This document shows, in pieces, positions 10,938-21,676 of a DNA stretch of 64,000 nucleotides. Position numbers and translations under genes: made by a program. Location: assembly GCA_963576475.1 (NCBI GenBank), contig OY754972.1:7087427-7151426 (forward strand). The letters are read 5' to 3'. A model generated the notes under the pieces. It was not told the DNA's origin. It did not search any database and saw nothing but the letters and a program-made list of their open reading frames with translations. This DNA comes from Molanna angustata. Taxonomy: Eukaryota > Arthropoda > Insecta > Trichoptera > Molannidae. Numbering within the stretch: position 1 is the first letter of the stretch; each line of letters opens with the position of its first letter.

Positions 10938-12835
10938 GACACATTCCGGTTCTTCGGTATATGATCCGTTTTGAAAAAACTTGTTAGGACAGTCGGCCCA
11001 AGGGAGTTCAGATTGGAAACTTTGAGCAAAGTAAAATAAACACCAAGCTATAATTGTGTTGTAGTAGAGTGCCACGTTGAAGGAGACGACTGCGCTGCTG
11101 ATTCCGATACCTCCCAAATAAGGAGAAACTTGATGCCACACTCCGATGGCACCCTTCCTCAACCTCTGACCGATGGCCAGCTCCAGATAGAATATAGGAA
11201 TCCCCTCGATGGCCAACATAACAAAGTATGGTATGAGGAAAGCACCCCCTCCGTTCTTCTGGGCGAGGTACGGAAACCTCCAAACGTTTCCGAGACCGAC
11301 GGCATACCCGACCGTGGCCAGCAGAAAGGTCAGCTTGCTGTCCCACGATTCCCTTTCTTCCTCAGCACCCTCAGGTTTGAAGATCCCTTTGCCATCTCCG
11401 GATCCCATCTTTGTGACAGGATCTGGGATCGGCTCCAGCCGAGTGACGGACGGCGGACTAGTGTCTTCGAAGGCTGCATTGGTAGCTCCATACTTCATTG
11501 GAGGCTAGAATTTGAGAAATGTATTGATCAAAGATTCTGTACACATGTTCTTTAACCGTTTTACTTATCACCCATTCAATCAATGTTTCTTCAGAATATT
11601 GCTTTATTTAACTTCTCAATGGACAATTCTTTATGGAACTCCAAAGCAAATTTCTAAAACATTATTCAATATTTTTATTAATGCATTTTATATAATACTA
11701 GTTGTCAGATGTTATTCTGCCCGAACGCTGGCTTGCTTGCATTTCATCAAAATTGTTCCAGCTGTTTAGGAGTTCAATAACATACACACATGCAGAAGAA
11801 TTATATATATAAAGATATTTATGAAAATTCTGTTTCACATTTTGCTGCATATCTCAAAAGTTGATTATTTTTCCAGTCATACAACCAGAGTTGTTGATAA
11901 TATACAATACTATGTTTACTGTGACAATAAGATTATGACATAACAAAAATAAAAAAATACATTAGGACTATAAATATACTTTATTAAAACATTTTCAAAA
12001 ACATACCCCCAAATGACTGAGTAGTCACTTGTTTACATTTTTATATATTATTTTTGTTCATTTAATTTTTATTTAATTTAATTATACTATCACATCTGGC
12101 AGCATTCACTGTTTCAGTGTGGCTATGTAAGTAGTTATTCACACCATTCATTTTTATATTATTCAGTCAGTAATATTCTTATATTCATGCTATGTTATTA
12201 ATTTATTTTATTTGAGTTTCTTTTTATTTATTTATTCTTTGGTTCTTAATGTACATATGTATGTGTTTAATTTACCTTTCTTATATGTTTTTATTTTTTT
12301 ATATATATCTCTGCTACCGTTGATGTCTAGATGTTATGAATATTTATAAATTGTATTTCTTTGGTTAAGTTTATGCTGTGTCTCGGAGCAGACGCCTGTG
12401 TCTTGAAAGAAATGTGAATTTATCTTAGAGATACTGAGGTAAGTTTGGATTAGAAAGTACATTGCATAACAATGACAGGATATGTATATTACGTTGTTTT
12501 TGTTATCTTCATCGTTCGGCCATAAAAATCTTAATATGTTTATTAAGATTGTGATGGCCGAATTGTTAGTGAGCAATGCTCGATGCCAATCATTGGTGAA
12601 GGGTGACAGGAGAGGCACGTAGTGAGAGGTTCAAGGTGAAGAGAAAAGGGTCAAGGAAAATACAGCACGTAAATTTGAATACTAATGCAAAACCCAACAG
12701 AAAGTATACCTTAGCACCACTTTCCATACGGACCAGTCTTCCTCGCATCTCCTTCATCTCGAGTCGGTCCACTGATCTTTGTGCGTGGAGGTCTCGGCTA
12801 CTCTGCCTCCGCATCAGATGAGCTGTGTTGGCCAT
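10938..12835 (-). CDS. SLC6-family Na+/Cl- dependent transporter, 5' exons
   Basis: Coding exon 1 is 12835-12710 (42 codons, basic N-terminus beginning MANTAH). The intron is 12709-11505 (gtatac donor, tctag acceptor). Coding exon 2 is 11504-10938 (189 codons), ending at a gtaagt donor; both junctions are phase 0. Exon 2 encodes the SLC6 (LeuT-fold) hallmarks: W-D-S-K-L before TM1, the TM1 sodium-site motif [15 protein letters not shown], the TM1-2 loop [26 protein letters not shown] between TM2 and TM3, and TM3 with two adjacent tyrosines. Extracellular loop 2 has two cysteines and an NGS glycosylation site. The [10 protein letters not shown] and SPYLGGIG segments point to the SLC6A15-20 amino-acid/orphan branch rather than monoamine carriers. 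Known role: plasma-membrane Na+-coupled uptake of amino acids. TM4-12 are not found to the left, so the next intron is at least 10.9 kb or the copy is truncated. If exon 1 does not belong, translation could start at M 11498. Confidence 0.85.
11510..12105. other. SLC6 intron sequence, no gene
   Basis: AT-rich intron DNA between the two coding exons. I see nothing with a clear family signature before the repeat at 12110. Confidence 0.5.
12110..12330 (+). repeat. Dispersed LINE 3'-UTR-like repeat, copy 1
   Basis: Matches 60345-60590 over ~210 bp: shared attcacaccattc, attttatttgagttt, ttattctttggttcttaatg, gtttaatttacctttctta and taccgttg. Copy 2 ends in an ataaataaat tail, so both are probably 3' ends of one LINE family. 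This copy lies within the SLC6 intron. Confidence 0.75.
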
Positions 12836-12972
12836 CTTGAATCACTCTTTCGGGGAACTGTTGGAACCTTAGTAGAAATTGGTTGGATGTGGTTGAAGCC
12901 TGGCTCCCAAGACTATATTATGACAGTGATGGTTATGGAGGATAGTGCGTCACCCTGTCGCGCCATGTCTTT
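12836..12972 (-). other. Probable 5' UTR part of the SLC6 exon, with uORF
   Basis: On the minus strand a tttatttcag acceptor (AG at 12974-12973) precedes an ATG at 12966-12964. That ATG opens a 17-codon upstream frame, MARQGDALSSITITVII, closing in a stop before the main ATG at 12835. The acceptor implies a further upstream non-coding exon. This is inferred from splice-site context only. Confidence 0.4.
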
Positions 12973-13017
12973 CTGAAATAAAAAAATAAATATCAAAAAA
13001 TACAGTTGTTTACTAGT

Positions 13018-13582
13018 AACTGAAATAAGGCTAAATAATATATGCAGAGTGAATGGAGCACTTAGACCAGCTATGAAAAGAATATCAAAGGAATCCAAAG
13101 ATGCCATTCATAACTCTTTTATATGTGCCAGCCTTGAAGTAAGCAAGTGAAACCTGGACATTGCAGTAGTCGCACGAAAGCAGAATAAATGCAGTTGAAA
13201 TGAGTTCGCTAAGAAAAAATCTGTAATAGAACGATGTATGACAGGGTAATAAATGAAGACATAAGGAACGACGGTAAAATGAAAAAAGATGTCATTATTA
13301 GAAAGTGAACACATTGAGATGGTTTGGCCACATGGGGAGAATGAATGATGAACGCCTGACGAAGAAAATATACATTGTGGACAGGAATAGAATGAGAGAT
13401 CGGGACAGCCCAAAAAAAGGATGGCACAACCATGTGAATAATATTCTGAAAAACAGAAATGTTTGAGATGAAGAATAATATCTATGAGACAATGCATGAA
13501 TGTTAACGAGACAATAAAATGTCAAGATAGAAAAATGTGGCATTCGGTTCTTTCTGCCAACGCCATGAGGGACATGGCGTGA
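13018..13582 (+). pseudogene. RTE-type LINE 3' remnant, copy B
   Basis: The plus strand reads LRWFGHMGRMNDERLTKKIY then a basic linker and a W-x-x-H-V-x-x-I-L motif, the characteristic C-terminal block of RTE-clade reverse transcriptases. It is preceded by a degraded thumb region (RVNGALRPAMKRISKESKD). Stops and frameshifts abolish coding. The 3' end (atggcgtgatagtatgtatg) matches copy A at 10876-10890. Confidence 0.75.
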
Positions 13583-13814
13583 TAGTATGTATGTATGTTG
13601 AGGCCGTTGAGGTTAAAGAGATTTATTCAATTTTATGCAACATTCTTAGTCAAAATTTATAGTTTTTTCAGCTTTATAAAAAAAATTAGAAACTCTCATG
13701 GCATTGCAGATAAGCTCTTTGTTTCAGCAATAAAGACAAAAATCAACAATGCACAAAAACTATATTCAATTTTAGATCGCTCTTGAAGTATTTACCTACT
13801 TCATACATATAGGC

Positions 13815-13940
13815 TTTTGTGGTTTAGTTAGTTGGCTCTTAACCAAAAGGCCCTGGATTTGATTCCCGATGAAAACTCATTTTTTTAATTGAGTTTTCAC
13901 TCTGTATTTATGAATAATCTAAGTGTGAGACGATAAATAG
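13815..13940 (+). repeat. tRNA-derived SINE, family 2
   Basis: Box-A-like gtggtttagttagttggctc and box-B-like ggatttgattccc are followed by a tail with aagtgtgagacgataaatag. It ends exactly at the left TIR of the 3.04 kb element, so the element may have inserted into it or next to it. Confidence 0.6.
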
Positions 13941-14299
13941 GTAATTATTTACAAGAGCTGTCCCTCGCCGATCGTAATAATTTTTATATCAATAGATAGA
14001 TAAACGCGTATATATTACGGGAAAAATAATAACTTTTGGCGGTGAGGCTTTAAAAAATTAAAAAAAAAAAAAAAAATTGCGAAAAATCTATGAAAAAAAT
14101 CAGAATTAATTATAAAAATGGTTGGTTTCCTGACTCTACTCAAGTTTTCGAAATTCACCGCTAGAGTTGAAGAAGCAATAATTAAAAAAAATACGATTAT
14201 AACATATTTTATTAACACTCACATTTTCATTTCGTGAAAAATTTTTGACGCCATTTTGAATAAGTATTCCAATGAAATATATTTACACAAAAAAACACC

Positions 14300-14420
14300 T
14301 TACATTTTTCGCATGGTGTTGAATCTTTTAAAACACCATGCTCAATTAAAAAATCGAGGACTTGCTCGTGTCCATTCTGATGGCGTCGCGATCACTAATG
14401 TTACAAACTTCACACGGCAT
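14300..14420 (-). pseudogene. Possible ISXO2/Merlin-like transposase fragment
   Basis: From an ATG at 14420 the minus strand reads MPCEVCNISDRDAIRMD. After a frame change it reads HEQVLDFLIEHGVLKDS and then a PCEKCK zinc-knuckle-like pair (14301-14371). An N-terminal 'x-x-F-L-x-x-x-G-x-L' helix followed by C-x-x-C is the layout I associate with ISXO2-like (Merlin/IS1016-type) transposases in arthropod genomes. It is short and broken, so the family call is tentative. Confidence 0.3.
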
Positions 14421-14904
14421 TATTTTTAACTGTAAATAATAAATAATATTTAAATCACAATTTCCACACAATCACACGCGTAAAAACGATACCGAAAACA
14501 CACAAAATTAACATAAAATAAGTAATTACAATTATTCCGATTGAACGACGAAAATGGACGGCTTTCTGAAAATCTAGATATTTCCCTCCAATGAAAAGCT
14601 AAGAAATGTTCGTATTTTTCATTTAAAATGTTGCCATAATCGGAATTCTAAATTCATCAATAGAACGAGTAGGTACATATATTCACAATATAGAATAATA
14701 TGTTATTTAAAAACATGATAATAAACCAACTTAACAGTAGCGAATTTACTGTAGAATCTATAAACCGGGTATTTCTATCAGAAACACATAATACTTGGAT
14801 ACAGTTTTGAAAAAATATTGTTAAAATAAGCGCATTCATAGAATAAAAAAATATTGTTACTATACGTTACAAACCTAATTAACCTTTTTAACCTACTTTA
14901 ATTT

Positions 14905-16312
14905 TGATTAAAATAGGTTGGTTAGGTTAGTATGTAGACAATATTGCGACTCGCGTGAGCGAGTTGCAATATATACTGAAATACAAAATCATTAGTAACA
15001 ATAATATTACGTGAAAATATTATTTCAATACTTTTAATGAGGGTAAATTGAATGATAGTGGTATTTTTCTACAACACTTAGTGACTCAATCAGTAATGCA
15101 ACTCGCTCACGCGAGTCGCAATATTGTCTACATACTAACCTAACCAACCTATTTTAACCAAACTATTGGTTAAAATAGGTTGGTTAGGTTAGTATGTAGA
15201 CAATATTGCGACTCGCGTGAGCGAGTTGCATTATATACTGTATTATAAAATCAATAAAAATAATAATATAACGTGTGAACATCATTTCAACGTTTTTCAA
15301 TTAGGGTAAATTTAATGATAGTGGTATTTCACTACAACATTTATTGACTCAATCAGTAATGCAACTCGCTCACGCGAGTCGCAATATTGTCTACATACTA
15401 ACCTAACCAACCTATTTTAACCAACCTATTTTAACCAACCTATTTTAACCAAACTATTGGTTAAAATAGGTTGGTAAGGTTAGTATGTAGACAATATTGC
15501 GACTCGCGTGAGCGAGTTGCATTATATACTGTATTATAAAATCAATGAAAATAATAATATAACGTGTGAACATCATTTCAACGTTTTTCAATTAGGGTAA
15601 ATTTAATGATAATGGTATTTCTCTACAACATTTATTGACTCAATCAGTAATGCAACTCGCTCACGCGAGTCGCAACATTGTCTACATACTAACCTAACCA
15701 ACCTATTTTAACCAAACATTTGATTAAAATAGGTTGGTTAGGTTAGTATGTAGACAATATTGCGACTCGCGTGAGCGAGTTGCATTATATACTGTATTAT
15801 AAAATCATTAAAAATAATTATATAACGTGTGAACATCATTTCAACGTTTTTCAATTAGGGTAAATTTAATGATAGTGGTATTTCTCTACAACATTTATTG
15901 ACTCAATCAGTAATGCAACTCGCTCACGCGAGTCGCAATATTGTCTACATACTAACCTAACCAACCTATTTTAACCAAACTATTGGTTAAAATATGTTGG
16001 TGAGGTTAGTATGTAGACAATATTGCGACTCGCGTGAGCGAGTTGCATTATATACTGTATTACAAAATCATTAAAAATAATAATATAACGTGTGAACATC
16101 ATTTCAACGTTTTTCAATTAGGATAAATTTAATGATAGTGGTATTTCTCTACAACATTTATTGACTCAATCAGTAATGCAACTCGCTCACGCGAGTCGCA
16201 AAATTGTCTACATACTAACCTAACCAACCTATTTTAACCAAACTTTTGGTTCAAATAGGTTGGTTAGGTTAGTATGCAGACAATATTGCGACTTGCGTGA
16301 GCGAACTTGTTG
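14905..16312. repeat. Tandem array of a ~262 bp palindromic MITE
   Basis: Five complete units and one partial unit. Each begins ggttggttaggttagtatg then acaatattgcgactcgcg, and ends with the reverse complement of that block, giving TIRs of about 55 bp. The marker agtatgtagaca recurs at 14929, 15191, 15482, 15745, 16008 and (as agtatgcagaca) 16271, so spacings are 262, 291, 263, 263 and 263. The 291 interval has two extra ccaacctattttaa copies. Junctions read ccaaactattggttaaaa. Related single pieces occur at 46195-46260 and 56295-56400. Confidence 0.93.
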
Positions 16313-16984
16313 TATTTTAACATGTTTTACAGGTGCGCAGAGCGCCAATTTGTGTTTATTTGCCCCTTTGGTATACGTGCAAATAGCCCCCTTCTCAGCG
16401 AAACGGCTCAAGATATTTTGTAGGTACCTACCTACTCATTTTAAAACTTGTTATTTTTTGTGTTGGCAATAATCACGAAAATATATCTTTGGAAAAATAA
16501 AATAGAATGACGTATGGTATCTATGCTTTTTATATTTCCTGGTGTTGTTCAGTTAGATAATGCGTGTTATTTTTTTTATATTGGTGCTTAATTTTTACTT
16601 AAAAATCATGTTTTGAATATAAGAATATCGTTATATTAATATGTGATTACAATAATTTTAATGGAATATAATATATTCCACGGGTGTGAATGTGAAAATT
16701 GCAATTTTATCATTGTTCGTAATTTGTTTTCAAAGCGCTAGAGGTTTGAAGGCAGAATTGCCACCTATCGGTGACTTTCTAAAGTTTAAATTGTGTTAGA
16801 AAACTAACAAATCGTAATAGAAATTTCTATATATTTTTCGTAAGTTTATTTTATTTTTTTAATTTTTTTAAAGCTTCACCGCCAAAAGCTATTATTTTTC
16901 CCGTAATATATACGCGTTTATCTATCTATTGATATAAAAATTATTACGATCGGCGAGGGACAGCTCTTGTAAATAATTACCACA

Positions 16985-17895
16985 ATTTTTATCAACAAAA
17001 TACCATATATTTATAAAATCTAGATGAATTGTTGAACTGAAATAATGTTAAATATGAGTTATAACTTACAAATGCAGGAAGTATAGGTTTGACACTTCAA
17101 ACATTTTCAAAAAAGACAATATTATAAACATATTGTGCTTAAAAAATGCTTCCTTTCGCATTTTTAATTTATTAAAACTTGAAAATAAAAATTCAAAGAG
17201 TAGAATGTATGTCACAATACAATGAAAAATCTTTTAAAAATAAATAAAATATTATAACTAATATCAAACAAATCAAACCAAAATAATGACATTTTAAAGC
17301 GCGGCAACAACCAGTGTGACCAGTAGACAAAAATATTTATATTTTGCTTTTTTAAATAATTAAACTTTTTCCAAATGATATTTAAATTCATAATAATTTA
17401 CTATATAAATACCACAGACTTCATATTGCAAAAAAGTGAACTATAATAATATAATAAAAATATTGGTAGGCAGCAAAAAGACGGGCAGACGACAAAAACC
17501 TAGTCGCGGGAAGACAGACACATATGGAGAAAACTGAAAAAGATCCGTTATTGGAGAGATTGCCGAGGTAAAGAGAATAAAAAGAAGAAACTTTAACAAT
17601 ACAAATGACATCATAAGGCTTTCATAAATATGTATATTACCTACAAGGTTATAGACCCCAAATAAAGTGACTAGACAAGAAAATAACCTTAATTATATTA
17701 TAGGTACTATAAGTAGTGAAAGTAAATTAATGTTACGACGTTGACGTAACCCAGCCAACCGACGAAGAAAATTTCGCGAAGTGCAAAGATGATCATATTA
17801 TTTTCTAGGATTGTAAATTATACAGCCTACCGTAGGAAAACGTACATTTTACAACCGTTCAATTTTATTAAGGAGTATGATACTCGTTGTGAATA
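16985..17895. other. No gene recognised
   Basis: AT-rich DNA with many short poly-A and poly-T tracts. I see no open frame with a family signature and no clear repeat boundary. Confidence 0.45.
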
Positions 17896-17897
17896 CG

Positions 17898-18386
17898 CTT
17901 AAAATTGTAAATTCGTAACTCTCCACTATTCCATTGTAGTTGAGAGTTAAAACCAATGTAATAGCTTGACACCTACACAGCGATTTAAAAAAAACAAAGT
18001 AGTTAAGTATATTGTATTGCAAAACGGATAAAAATTACGAGGCGAAATAAGTTTAGATACGAAGTGGGAAGAAAATCCCATAAAAAGCATCTCAATGGAC
18101 GACCTAAGCTCTTTTATAGCCATGGATTATAATATAAATCTAGAATCACGTTGTTATTCCGACAATTTTACTCCATAGAAAATGGGGAAAAGGTTCCGCT
18201 GTCTTCAACAACGGCTATAAATAATAATAATAATATCGGCAAAATATCGAACAACAAAAACACTGAAAAGAAAGATAAGCTTGGAACAGATCATAGCGTT
18301 TCAGAACCATCTGATTATTTTTTTCTTTTTACTCCTCACTAACCCAAGAGGATATAGTGGGGAGTTATGATTTCGCAATTTTTAAG
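17898..18386. mobile_element. ~490 bp non-autonomous TIR element
   Basis: The left end (cttaaaattgtaaattcgta then actctccactat) is the imperfect inverted repeat of the right end, whose complement reads cttaaaaattgcgaaatcat then aactccccactat. A solo terminus lies at 10415-10475. The interior has an AAT microsatellite-like stretch (18217-18232) and no transposase. Confidence 0.65.
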
Positions 18387-18469
18387 TCTATTTTTTTTTA
18401 TTGCAGATTATCAATTAGTACCATGCAGAGATTGTATTCTGAAAGTTTCTATGTGCTGTGTTCTATGTA

Positions 18470-18690
18470 CGGCGTGTTCATTTTACTTTATCGATTATAG
18501 ACAGTAGGTACCTACTCATTCGATTCTATTCAAATTTTTTTTGGGGTCTAAGTGAGTATATCTAATACTCACTTAGACCCCATTAGATTTTGAAGGATAT
18601 CTGAATAGTGCTTCTCAATTTTTTTAAACGTCAAATATTTCAAAGTGACCCCAAGCTCAGGAAACTTACAATTTGAAAAATTTATTTTCA
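18470..18690 (-). repeat. Dispersed repeat, copy 1
   Basis: Reverse complement of 48790-49000. Shared blocks include ctgaatagtgcttct, attttgaaggatatc, aaacgtcaaatattt, agctcaggaaact and tcattcgattc. Copy 1 contains a perfect hairpin at 18543-18581: GGGGTCTAAGTGAGTAT, a 5-base loop, then the complementary arm. Copy 2 has only one arm of that hairpin. Confidence 0.75.
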
Positions 18691-19200
18691 AATTGATAAA
18701 AAGGCACGTCACTTTCATAAAATAGCATTGAAGAATTATTATAAAGATTTCACAATAAAATATTTAAATAAAAAATAATGTATCAAACTCATTTCATGAA
18801 AATGCTGAATATTTACCATACTAAATTTGCAATGAAATTAAAGATAAAGTGGACTGTATTTTTTGGTGCGGGTGATTAGTTGCAACCACCGCAAGGCAAA
18901 GGAATGATATATATGGAAACTCACCAGATCCTTAGTCCTCTCCCTGGTTGGATGATAGCACTTTATTCACACGCGCGCGGTGATGGCAATTTTATAGCGA
19001 GTTTGGAGGAACGGTAAAAAGGTGGAAGAGATGCGGGACAGTCTTTATAAGACGCGGTTTGAAAGGATACTGAATTATGGATGTGGGGCGGGCAATGATT
19101 GCAACAATTTTGTGTCACTTTATACAGGTAATAAAAATAAAAATGTGACAATTATACCAATGACATATTGGCGCCAACACGTACTTTATAGAATGACTTG
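18690..19200. other. No gene recognised
   Basis: A slightly GC-richer stretch at 18850-19060 (containing cacacgcgcgcgg) has open frames under 65 codons on both strands without recognisable motifs. Confidence 0.4.
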
Positions 19201-19204
19201 TTAG

Positions 19205-19430
19205 TGAGGAGTTTAGCGTTGGCCACAACCCACTCGTTTTTAAATACTTTTATTTAACTTCACCTGTCTGTGCGTACTGGAATTTCGTAATTGATTTGTA
19301 ACCAACATCATGACGATGCATGTTAAAACTGAGTCTGATTCATATAATATTTTGATAATATTAAATAAATTTGTATTTCATACAAATTTAGTGTAGGTAT
19401 ATTCTTTATTTGAGTTCGTTTGCTGTAGGT
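19205..19430. repeat. Dispersed repeat related to 31950-32215
   Basis: Shares taacttcacctgtctg / cgtactg and a downstream catacaaatt block with 31950-32180. The preceding ggccacaaccca also occurs at 41453-41464. Probably fragments of one element family, of unknown type. Confidence 0.4.
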
Positions 19431-19570
19431 ACCTATAAAACATCTGAGTTTGACATCAAATCTTGTGTTAAAAAAATTTGAGGACACACTTTTCAGAGCT
19501 TTGTTCGCGTTGAAATGAAGAATAAAAAATAGTTCACGTCGTCCGCAGATCTTTTAAATTCATACTGCCA

Positions 19571-21103
19571 ATGTCAAACACACAATGTCAAAAGTATTTG
19601 TTTTATACAGCAAACAAATTCAAACACTACAAATCCTCCTCCATTAAGGCTATAATAAGTGGTCTAGCTCCTCTATTAGCAATCATTATCAATATTTGTT
19701 TTGAAAAAGGCATATTTCCTGATAGCCAAAAAATTGCTAGAGTTTTACCAATTTTCAAAAAAGGTGACAAACTAGATGCAAGCAACTACAGACCGATTTC
19801 TATCTTACCAGCAATAAGCAAAATAATTGAGAAAATTGTTACTAACCAACTAACAAATTATCTAGAATATAACAAAATTATACATTATGGTCAATTTGGG
19901 TTCCAAAAAGGTAAAAGCACTTCAGACGGCATTGCCTCCCTCCTAAGCATAATCTTAGAGTCCTTGGAAAAGAAAGAATACACTTGTGGAATTTTCTGTG
20001 ATCTTTCAAAAGCATTTGACTGCGTAAACCATAGCATATTACTTAAAAAACTTGAATGTTACGGGATCAAAGATATAGAATATAATTTTTTTAAGTCTTA
20101 TCTAGAAAACCGCCAGCAATATGTAGAAGTTAAAAATATCAGATCGCAGACAGCAACGATAAGCTGTGGAGTTCCTCAGGGATCTGTGCTTGGACCACTT
20201 TTGTTTCTAATATACATTAATGACTTGCCTAGCTGCACAAATATGTATTCTGAAATCATAATGTTTGCTGACGATACCTCACTAGTTCTTAAAGGTAAAA
20301 AAAATAATGTGGAAACTGTAGATAGTGCTTTACAATCTCTGACAATGTTAAAGGACTGGTTTTACGACAACTCCTTAGTTTTAAATATGACAAAAACAAA
20401 TGCTATAAGCTTCTCTCTTGGAAGGCCAGATGCTTTAGATCCATTTACTGCTATTCTGCCTGAAAGAGGAGTGGTAATGGTTGATGAAACTAAGTTCTTG
20501 GGAGTAACACTCGATAAGAAATTACAATGGAATAATCACATTGACCAATTATGTAAGAGACTAAACTCAGCAATATATGCTATTAAAAAAGTGAAAGATA
20601 TATGTGGAAAAGACACGGCCAAGTTGGTATACCACGCATACTTTCATTCCATCATGTCGTATGGTATTTTACTTTGGGGAATGGGTTCGGGTTCAAGTAG
20701 AGTGTTTGTCCTGCAGAAGCGAGCACTTAGAGCACTGCTTGATATGAGTCCTAGAGACTCGTGCAGAACAGTTTTTAGAGAACAGGGTATTTTAACTATG
20801 CCCTGTGCATTTGCCCTCGAATGTTTGCTGTACGCACATAGAAACTTGTATAAAACACCTTTGAACTCAAATTATCATGAATACAATACAAGGAAAAAAG
20901 AAATGATTCGTCCACCTGGGCACAGATTAAGCAAGGTGTCAAATAGTTTTATTTGTATGAGCGTACGACTTTACAACAATCTTCCAACAAATATGAAATC
21001 ACTGGATGCTTTGGGTTTCAAGAGAGAGGCTAAAAAGTATCTTGTTAACAATGCTTTTTACTCTACTGACGAGATACTAAACATCAATCCAACTAATCTG
21101 TGA
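19571..21103 (+). CDS. LINE reverse transcriptase, 5'-truncated but open
   Basis: An uninterrupted 510-codon frame. RT motifs appear in order: NYRPISILP (residues 72-80), motif A CDLSKAFDCVNH (143-154, catalytic D144), motif B CGVPQGSVLGPLLFLIYIND (199-218) and motif C MFADDTSLVL (231-240, the Y/FxDD aspartates at 234 and 235). A thumb and a C-terminal NTRKK / YNNLP domain follow, typical of CR1/Daphne/jockey-like elements. Family role: RNA-directed DNA synthesis at the target site. The apurinic endonuclease, ORF1 and the first RT segment are missing. The first ~25 residues look like flanking sequence, so the insertion boundary is probably near 19600-19650. The frame is intact although truncated, so the insertion is recent. 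The 3' UTR runs to about 21528. Confidence 0.93.
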   Translation: MSNTQCQKYLFYTANKFKHYKSSSIKAIISGLAPLLAIIINICFEKGIFPDSQKIARVLPIFKKGDKLDASNYRPISILPAISKIIEKIVTNQLTNYLEYNKIIHYGQFGFQKGKSTSDGIASLLSIILESLEKKEYTCGIFCDLSKAFDCVNHSILLKKLECYGIKDIEYNFFKSYLENRQQYVEVKNIRSQTATISCGVPQGSVLGPLLFLIYINDLPSCTNMYSEIIMFADDTSLVLKGKKNNVETVDSALQSLTMLKDWFYDNSLVLNMTKTNAISFSLGRPDALDPFTAILPERGVVMVDETKFLGVTLDKKLQWNNHIDQLCKRLNSAIYAIKKVKDICGKDTAKLVYHAYFHSIMSYGILLWGMGSGSSRVFVLQKRALRALLDMSPRDSCRTVFREQGILTMPCAFALECLLYAHRNLYKTPLNSNYHEYNTRKKEMIRPPGHRLSKVSNSFICMSVRLYNNLPTNMKSLDALGFKREAKKYLVNNAFYSTDEILNINPTNL

Positions 21104-21530
21104 TATTTGTGAACACTAACATACTAATTAATTAACTATTTTATATGGGTATTTGTTTGGTTTGTCGTCCTTGACTTTGTTCTTGTATTCTTTCTGCTTT
21201 TTCAATGCTATGTACCTTACTTTTATCTTAAATAACTGTTTATTGGACATGGTGCTAGTGGGACCCTTTACATCCTTCTAGCACTCAATTTTTCTTTTCT
21301 TTTTTTCCCGACTGCTTATTTTGTATACATATATTTTATTTTTTATTTCTCTATATTCTTTTTTTTATTACTCTTTAATATACTACATCTGTACTATGTT
21401 AAATCATGATGTCAATGAATTATATTAATTATTGTGACCATAATATTGAAAATTGTAAACCATGTAATGATGAACCCAAGTGTTCTGTAAAGAACCTAGG
21501 GGGGATAATATACAATAAACAATAAACATT
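21104..21530 (+). repeat. 3' UTR and tail of the LINE
   Basis: AT-rich 3' sequence after the stop ends with tgttctgtaaagaacctagg, ggggataata and a caataaacaataaac tail. A short tandem tail of this kind is what non-LTR insertion leaves at its 3' junction. Confidence 0.65.
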
Positions 21531-21676
21531 CTACTCTATTGGTGGCTGCGCCTTATTAAAATAAAAATAAAATCAAATACAGATATATATATACATACAT
21601 TTCTTATTTGAAACGATACAAGGGTAGGTACTTAAAGTTTGTAGGTATGAAATACAAAATTGTTCTGCGGGGCAAG

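Larger units (their letters stand above)
13941..16980. mobile_element. 3.04 kb DNA transposon with ~120 bp TIRs
   Basis: The left terminus (13941-14065) and right terminus (16858-16980) are near-perfect inverted repeats. Both start gtaattatttacaagagctg and run through tccctcgccgatcg and acgggaaaaataat to an A/T-rich run; I count two substitutions in the first ~110 bp. The interior holds a small transposase-like fragment (14301-14420, minus) and a tandem array of palindromic MITEs (14905-16310). No direct target duplication is obvious, because the ends themselves are AT-rich. Superfamily unassigned. Confidence 0.9.

Noticed and set aside
11130..11555. Plus-strand frames of 141 and 99 codons
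   Set aside because: Shadows of the SLC6 exon on the opposite strand.
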